64,000 nucleotides of DNA, taken from contig NC_044278.2 of assembly GCF_004027225.2 (NCBI RefSeq), forward strand, positions 9,672,001 through 9,736,000. Direction: 5' to 3'. The first letter of the stretch is position 1; each line of letters begins with the position of its first letter. The notes beneath the pieces were generated by a model, which saw only the letters and a list, made by a program, of their open reading frames with translations, did no database searches and was not told where the DNA came from. The translations under genes and the position numbers were made by a program. This document shows, piece by piece, positions 57,901 through 64,000 of the stretch. The DNA is from Strigops habroptila (lineage: Eukaryota > Chordata > Aves > Psittaciformes > Psittacidae).

Positions 57901-60900
57901 GACTCTCCACAACTGTATCTTCAGTAGATCAAGAATTTGAAAACAGAGATGCTGAAGTTTTGAAAAACTGCTCAAATAACAAACTTGGCCACCTCTGATA
58001 CATAATTCTTTATGCAATTACTTCTATGGATATCTGATTTTGTCAAGCTCTTCTTTTTCTTAAGTCTGCAATATTCCTATACGATTCTGCATCCTGAAGC
58101 AACTCTGATAGACAGGTAAAAACACAAAGTTAAGAAAATGTATTGGGCTGAACCGTTCCTCAGAATATACTCTTAAGACTTCCCAGGAAAAGCAGAAATG
58201 GCCTTCTAGAAAGAAAATACTGCTCCTCCCTGTTTCTAAGGTGATAGCAGCATAAAGCAGCCAAAAGATTCTTCACTGCAAGAAAGGCAAAGGCAAAACC
58301 ATTTTTATTTCAGTACAAGCAGTAGTAGATACCTTCTCTGCACTGCTAATTGCACAGCAATAACAACTGCTGAGGTACAAAAACCAGTGGTACAGTTGCT
58401 GATTTTACACAGCATTTCTTGTTAGAAATTCAGCTAATCCACAGATTAACACCCAAGCCACAATAAAGGAAGAAACAGAATTCCTGGAGCTCTCCCAAGG
58501 TTAGATTAAGAAACCACATCGTTCTCTGTATCTGACAACAAACATGGCAAAAGTAAAATCTTGACTGAGGGCACAGGAGCAAATGCAACTGCAGGAGGTT
58601 TCTTTGCTCACAGTTCTACTTCCATCTTAGTCACATCTTTACATCAGACAAGAAGGACCTACACAGCTTTCCCCCTTTGTTTTCTTGCTTACTCATTTTC
58701 TAACATAAGCATCTCTGAAATTAGACAAGCATTCAGCTCTTAATACCAGGACACTTAGGAGTTATCCTCCACAAAAGTATTAACTTTATTTCCTATGCTT
58801 TCTGAGATTAAGACCTCATTCAAGGTATTAAAGGTTTACACTGCCCCTTTAGCAGCTGGATGTTCTTTGTATAGAAGTATGGATAACCAAAAGATTGCAA
58901 GTGCCACCTGCAAAGGATATAATACACTTTTTAGTCAGGAAAAACATGCAGCCTTTTTACCATCTCCTGCAAGTTTTCTGCAAAAACAAAACAGAATTCC
59001 ATCCTCTGGGTAAAGAGGGTTAAGCACTTCATGCTAATTCTGATCATATAGGAGAAATAATCCAAAGTCATCAGAGTTAAGACTAGCAGGTGGCAGGCTG
59101 CCTTGCAAGGAAAAGTATATGGAGGAAAGTAGTACTCCTTGGCCACTGCTGCCAATGTGTTATGGGACTTGGTTTATTTTCTGCATTGTTTCTGCCTGGT
59201 TACTAATGAGTGAGACAAGTATTTCTAATGTCTCACATTTTCTGCTGTTTATTTCTCAAACAATAGGTATGTCCAAGTGGAATTCCACGCATCCTCTGCG
59301 ATCTCTGAAAATGCTCTCTGTATCCAGCAAGGGAGAAGAGCATTGAGAAACCTAACTTCAGAAGAATTATTTTACTTGCATGAGACTTTGATTCAACTGC
59401 CTGATGGGAACCTCTTACATTTATCAGATAAAGCCTGGTTTCACTACAATCTGTTTTCCATTACTTCTCAAGAAGAGAAGGAATGAGGCATTACCCTTGA
59501 AATCCAAGGAAAAAATTCCCCTAGTGCAGCTGTTTAAAAAAAAAAAAAGACATAACCAGGGAAAACAAGATATATTTAGTAGTTTCTTCTTTATCTAGCC
59601 CACAAAAACTTTCCTGTGGGGAAGAGATGGTCAATTGCTCATTTATACCATCTGGAGACAAGTCCTGGGAATTCTTCCTGATGGCTGACACTAACTCCAG
59701 ACTCAGAACAAAGATGTGGTCTTTTGAAGACCTAATGGTGAAGACTGACACGAGGGAGCGAAACTTTAATTTGCTTCTGTGTGCTATCACTTGAAGGGTA
59801 TAATCAGAAAGGATGAATCCCAATGCAACATGTTAGATATCCTCCACTGTTACTCAGTTTTAGTAAGTAGCAATTTTAGACTTGGCTAAGCACAACTGCC
59901 TGCATCGGGAATTGTACGAAAATAAGGAATAAAAGTATTTTACAATGTAGGTATTCGTATCTGGTGGTGAAATCAAGGACCATGTAAAGTTATTAGATTC
60001 GCAAAGTCTGTAGCTTACTCTTTTTGTACTTGAGAATATTTATCTTAGTGATTGCCAAAGGCATGAAGCAAACTATTTAAGACAAGGTTTCCTTGAGCTT
60101 AGCCTCATTCTGTCATTCTCTAACATGACTGTCTACCCCCTTATAATCTGTAGATGTGTATAATATTAAATCATTTGAATTTGAGAAATGACGGGGCATT
60201 GAAATATTCTAATTACGCACACAGCCGATAATACACTTCTGCTAAGATGTAATTATGTATCTGTGAATACATACAAATATGCATTTTATACACAAAAAAC
60301 AGTGTACAGCCTGGGTTTCTTCTAGCCTGCAAGACAAAGATTACTGATCATAGCTGAAAAAGTTACCTGGATCTGGGCTCTGTTTCCAGCTGTTATATTA
60401 GATATTGTCCAGCATGCTTCTTTTTTGATAGATTCTTTTGGGCTGCTTAGCAAGTGCAGTAAACTCTGCAGGGCTGAACAATTCAGGATTACCTGAACAC
60501 AAGAGAAAAACAAAACAAACAACCGCGCCTTAGAGGAAATGTAGGATAAATCTTCAAAATCTAAAATGCATCTCCCATCCCATGATCCAAAAAAAGTTAA
60601 CAAGGTAAAGAAAACCACCAACCACCACCAAAGCCACAAAACAGAACAAAAAACCCAGCAAGAACTAAGAACTAAATGTTTGCAGGAAAGATAATGAGCA
60701 AAACAATTGAGTAATTCAGGTAAGACACCATGACTTCGTTCTGATTTCAGTGGGACCTAAACACCAGAAGATACTAAAGCCATCATGACCAAACAAAAAT
60801 AAGGTAACACTATTGTCCTGTTGCCTTGTTTTCTGTGATTTTTGTATACTTGGAAGCTCCAACTCCTGTTTTACACATCAGCAGGCACAGTGGGGCAGAC

Positions 60901-62966
60901 TGTTGCCAGTGTTGTATCCAGTGACATTATGAATTGTCCTGGTTTTGGCTGGAATAGTTAATTTTCCTTCTAGTAGCTGGTGCAGTGCTGTGTTTTGGCA
61001 TTAGTCTGAGAACAATGCTGATAATACACCAATGTTTTAGTTGTTGCTAAGTAGCCTTACCCTGATCAAGGACTTTTCAGTCTCTCATGCTCTGCCAGTG
61101 AGGAGGGGCATGAGAAGCCAGTAGGAAACACAGACAGGACACCTGACCTGAACTAGCCAAAGGGATATTCCATACCACAGCACATCATGCCCAGTATAGA
61201 AACTGGGGGGAGCTATCTGAAGGGGCCAACTGGTGCTCAGGGGACAGGCTGGGTATCAGTCAGAGGGAGGTGCACAGTATTATTGTAAATCACTTCTTTA
61301 GGGATTGTGGGGGGTTTTTGTTTGGCTTTGTTTGACAACCACCACCTGTTTTGAGGCAACTAACATCACCAATCCTTCACATTCAAACGTCAAAAGGAAC
61401 AAGAAGAGGTGCTTGTGAACAGGTTACCACAACGAACATAAAGATGAACTGCAGTATAACACAACAGAAAGTGAATCCATACCTGGGTCTGGATATCATC
61501 TCCTGTGACAATGTTCCCAACAGCTCGTAAGGCAGGAGATACAACTTTGTAGTCATTGTGCCTAAAATTACCAAGGAAATATCTAAGTGTTAAACATCCT
61601 GAAGCATCTACATCTTTACATTCTCAAAGAAGGAACACGCATCAGTCAGGGGAAAAACTCCTTGCTAAAACTAACTTAATTCTCACTGTATAAATCAAAA
61701 CACTCTCTGATTTTAAACTAACAGCAAGTCTTTCAAGGGTTTCTAAATACCTAGGCCTTTAGACATCATTCAGCAGCATAAAGATAAAATATGAGATTAA
61801 AAGAATAAAGTGCTTCAGAGTATAGGCATCCTTGGGAGGGAAAAAGTAATCAGCTGTAGCTGTGAAACACACTTAATGCAGCCTCCACAAAGCTAGAGAA
61901 TGAGACTGAAGTGCAGAGCAAAAACATCTCTTAAGAAATAGCAAAACTAGTACAAGAAAAGTCCCATTGTTTCTGTTACTTATGACATGTAAAGATGACT
62001 GAACTGAGACAGGTAAAACTAAAACTCAAATTCTTGCTTTGCTTTCAAGACATATCTGATTAAACTTCCTACTGCTGGAACCTTGATTCTGGGGAAAAGA
62101 ATAGATAGTAATTTGCTATAGTGGATAGAAATTTGCTCAGAACAGATTTCTTACATCAGCAACTCGACAAGTCTTCTGCAGACTCCTGCATCAATCACAG
62201 CCTGGATTTTATCATTGGGGCCATCAGACAAGTAAGACAAAGCCCAGCAGGCATCAGCTAATACATCTGTATCGTTGACGAAGAGCAGCCAGGAAAGCAC
62301 ACTAAGACAAGGTGAAACCTGTAAGATACATAAATTGTGCAATTGAAAAAGCCAGAAGATCTAGCAACATGTCGCATACAAAATTAACTGGCACTATAGG
62401 ATTAGGCACTGGCATTTGACGTTCAATGCTCCAAAAATTTCAGACCTAGGGAGCACTTCTGTGCAGACCTGTGGCCACACAAGTACAGAGCAGCATGTCA
62501 GCAGAAAAGCACTAGGAGAATTCTTCAGCCTCTTCAGTACATCTGGCAACTTAAGCTCATACTTGTCTGCTAAGATGTGCCATACTTTGCACTACAACAG
62601 CCAAGATGCACAGTTTTGTTCTGCTGTGGGACGGTCATCTTCAGTACAGGAGCAGTAACAAAAAGCTAGGAGGCAGCTATATTAAAACAGTGGTTGTGAG
62701 TATCTGCTCAAAGGAAACACATTCAAAATTTTGCTCTGTAAGAAGCCCATACATTGTTTCAGAGAAATTCTGAAATATTTCTGCTATCTAGTTAACATTT
62801 CACCACCCTTATTGCTTATTTGGCTACCACCACCTCACAACACGTTTCCTTTCAAACGTCTCTTACCTTGGCAAAATCTGGAGGAGGGTTTTTCCCTCTG
62901 CAGAGGTTGGAGAGCGCCCATACAGCATTTCGGGTCATAGTGAGACGGTTCTGTTTTGAAAGCAAT
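45781..62966 (-). CDS. KPNA1: KPNA1 (importin alpha-5), last seven coding exons; 5' part outside window
   Basis: Seven minus-strand exons, 62966-62867, 62318-62155, 61561-61483, 60492-60367, 48498-48371, 47635-47457 and 45968-45781, join without frame breaks into the last 320 residues, about 219-538 if the protein has the human length of 538. They encode armadillo repeats from about ARM4 onward: the recurring tryptophan-asparagine helices [24 protein letters not shown] and [10 protein letters not shown] form the groove that binds nuclear-localisation signals. The C-terminal exon has the ARM10/CSE1L-binding region and the tail EAPMEGFQL. Importin alpha-5 links cargo to importin beta for nuclear import and carries activated STAT1. 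Identity to human is very high and the tail separates KPNA1 from KPNA5 and KPNA6. The next upstream exon was not found between 62967 and 64000. Confidence 0.97.
45969..47456 (-). other. KPNA1: KPNA1 last intron
   Basis: 1.5-kb intron with donor GTATGA. It contains the old CR1 piece at 46345-46480 and a 14-bp tandem duplication (ATAATGTACAAG) near 47260-47285. Confidence 0.8.
46345..46480 (-). mobile_element. Diverged CR1 LINE 3' end
   Basis: ACAGAATCACATAGC, AAGTTGGAAGAGACTTCTGG, TAATCATCTAGTCAACCTGC and GGATGGAGACTCCATTAC follow the reversed CR1 3' order with many substitutions. Confidence 0.75.
47457..47635 (-). CDS. KPNA1: KPNA1 penultimate exon
   Basis: 179 nt encoding [20 protein letters not shown].. 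to [12 protein letters not shown]. Acceptor GTTTTTCAG, donor GTATGA. Confidence 0.97.
47636..48370 (-). other. KPNA1: KPNA1 intron with A/T-rich tract
   Basis: Between donor GTATGA and acceptor TTCAG. A nearly pure A/T stretch with TATATA and TTTAAATTTATAAT runs lies at 47830-47960. Confidence 0.8.
48371..48498 (-). CDS. KPNA1: KPNA1 exon (ARM with [10 protein letters not shown])
   Basis: 128 nt after acceptor CTTTTTGCAG encoding [20 protein letters not shown].. to SAEQIK. The donor shares GTAT with the first bases of the next exon, so the boundary was fixed by frame. Confidence 0.97.
48499..60366 (-). other. KPNA1: Large KPNA1 intron (11.9 kb)
   Basis: Longest gene-free stretch of the window. 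No exon, RNA gene or well-preserved transposon could be supported. There are a poly-A/ACCC-rich patch at about 51814-51855 and an A-rich patch near 52380-52430. Open frames are short and domain-free. Confidence 0.7.
60367..60492 (-). CDS. KPNA1: KPNA1 exon (ARM with WTISNITAG)
   Basis: Acceptor CTCTTGTGTTCAG, 42 codons ([20 protein letters not shown].. to AGNRAQIQ), donor GTAACT. I found no amino-acid difference from the human segment as I remember it. Confidence 0.97.
60935..61297 (+). mobile_element. 3'-truncated LTR, same family, in KPNA1 intron
   Basis: Starts TGTCCTGGTTTTGGC and follows the 26087-26715 LTR through 'AGTAGCTGGTGCAGTGCTGT', 'GGACTTTTCAGTCTCTCATG' and 'GGGATATTCCATACCACAGC' to the 'GGCTGGGTATCAGTCAG' block. 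Homology stops near 61297. It is antisense to KPNA1 and lies between the exons at 61561-61483 and 60492-60367. Confidence 0.85.
61483..61561 (-). CDS. KPNA1: KPNA1 exon ([16 protein letters not shown])
   Basis: 79 nt after acceptor GGTAATTTTAG encoding [20 protein letters not shown].. to DDIQTQ, donor GTATGG. Confidence 0.97.
62155..62318 (-). CDS. KPNA1: KPNA1 exon (ARM with WALSYLSDG)
   Basis: 164 nt after acceptor TATCTTACAG encoding [20 protein letters not shown].. to VCRRLVELL, donor GTAAGA. Confidence 0.97.
62867..62966 (-). CDS. KPNA1: KPNA1 exon (ARM with [10 protein letters not shown]), first one in the window
   Basis: 100 nt after acceptor TTTGTTTTAG encoding [20 protein letters not shown].. 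to PPPDFAK, donor GTAAGA. Human has QLFSKQN at the start, so the first residues differ slightly. Confidence 0.96.
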
Positions 62967-64000
62967 CTAAAACAAACCAACAAAAAAATTCCAACCTTTG
63001 CTTTTTAAAAATCAAAGCCAGGAAACCCTGTAGGGTCACTTGCATTCATCGTTAAAACAAACTCAGGCCTAGATTTTAACATACACCAGGGCAAAATAAG
63101 ATAGATTTTCTTTCTCTCCTATAAAAATACATTCTGAGGAAAATTGTCCTTGATGGCTGGATACTAATACACATGCTAGATGCATGAATCCTAGTATCCC
63201 AACAAGAGCAATAACCATTACACTGAAAGTGTGTTCATTTATTGGCCTAGATGCTGATATAGCAGACTAACAGTCAAAAGGCGCAGGAACCGTGACAAAA
63301 TTACTCTAAGTAGAAGGACCTGCAGGTAGTTTTGAGGAATACTCTCCTCACTGAACTGCATTTTTATGTCAGTCTCAAATTATTAGCCCCACTTTTACAC
63401 TTCTGTATGTTAACAAGCAAAGGAGAACAAAACATCCTCAGAAAATGTGTATAATCAGGTTTAGGGTTTGCCAAACATTCAAGACAGTTATGTATCTCAT
63501 AGCAAGCACTGTTTACAGACTTTCTGTGCACAGTGGCTCCAGTCCTGGCACAAAAGAGCCTTGCCCACTGCATTCTTGTTATAACACAATCCTACAGACC
63601 ACCCCAAACCAGTCTCTTCCTGTAGTTGTTAAGGGGTAGCATCCACACACCAGCTGCAGGGTTCAAACTCTGCTCCAAAAAACACAGGACGCTCACCGAT
63701 GTGATGAACTGTAATACTGACATCTTCATGATATCTGCATACCAAAACTGCCCTCTCACATTAGGATAATCACACTTGACCAAAACTATATCAGCCTCTG
63801 TGAGCCCCCTTATGTGTAGCACTGACAAAGATGTCTGTAGACTTGGTTAATTAAGTCAAACACGGTGTGAAGCCTCTAAACAAAGCATTGTCTTGACAAT
63901 TTAGAAATGACTACTCATAGTACCCTTTGGCCTAGGAGGAATGCAGCAAGGCAAGACCGAAATTTTCCACAACTGTAACAACTCAGTTTCTTTTTCTCAT
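62967..64000 (-). other. KPNA1: KPNA1 intron running off the right edge
   Basis: The preceding KPNA1 exon (expected to encode the ARM region ending before SKQNRL) is not present up to position 64000. No other feature was recognised. Confidence 0.75.

Overview
The window is vertebrate nuclear DNA, almost certainly from a bird. It holds intron-rich genes with canonical GT..AG splice sites, many CR1 LINE 3' ends with the avian ATTCTATGA-type tail, and solo LTRs of one family with 5-bp target duplications. The LTR family looks to me like the ERVL-type LTRs common in songbirds, so a passerine is my best guess; that part rests on memory.

Four protein-coding genes are supported exon by exon. (1) CSTA (stefin A, a cytosolic cysteine-protease inhibitor), minus strand, 3 exons, 15888 down to 9254, 98 codons. 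(2) MIX23/CCDC58 (mitochondrial intermembrane-space protein), minus strand, 5 exons, 31156 down to 22030, 144 codons. (3) FAM162A (hypoxia-responsive mitochondrial membrane protein), plus strand, 5 exons, 31400 to 39432, 151 codons. (4) The last seven coding exons of KPNA1 (importin alpha-5), minus strand, 62966 down to 45781; its 5' exons lie beyond the right edge. Every exon junction was checked for splice consensus and codon phase.

Layout. 1-9 kb holds no recognised gene but has two GC-rich islands (about 3.2-4.3 and 5.9-6.6 kb), minisatellites, an LTR, CR1 pieces and several strong minus-strand splice donors. One of these follows a short signal-peptide-like reading frame at 5974-6022. 9-16 kb is CSTA; 16-21.6 kb is intergenic; 21.6-31.2 kb is MIX23. 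MIX23 and FAM162A are head to head: their start codons are 243 bp apart in one CpG island, so they probably share a bidirectional promoter, and both products act in mitochondria. FAM162A and KPNA1 are tail to tail across 39.4-45.8 kb. The set CSTA-MIX23-FAM162A-KPNA1 matches human 3q21, but CSTA appears flipped relative to the human order as I remember it, and WDR5B, which lies between FAM162A and KPNA1 in human, is absent.

Most of the window is intron or intergenic DNA. No tRNA, rRNA, CRISPR or prokaryotic-type features were seen. Nothing here is clearly an undescribed system. The points most worth checking are the unassigned signal-peptide exon at 6.0 kb, a chain of in-phase candidate exons inside MIX23's last intron, and the CSTA orientation.
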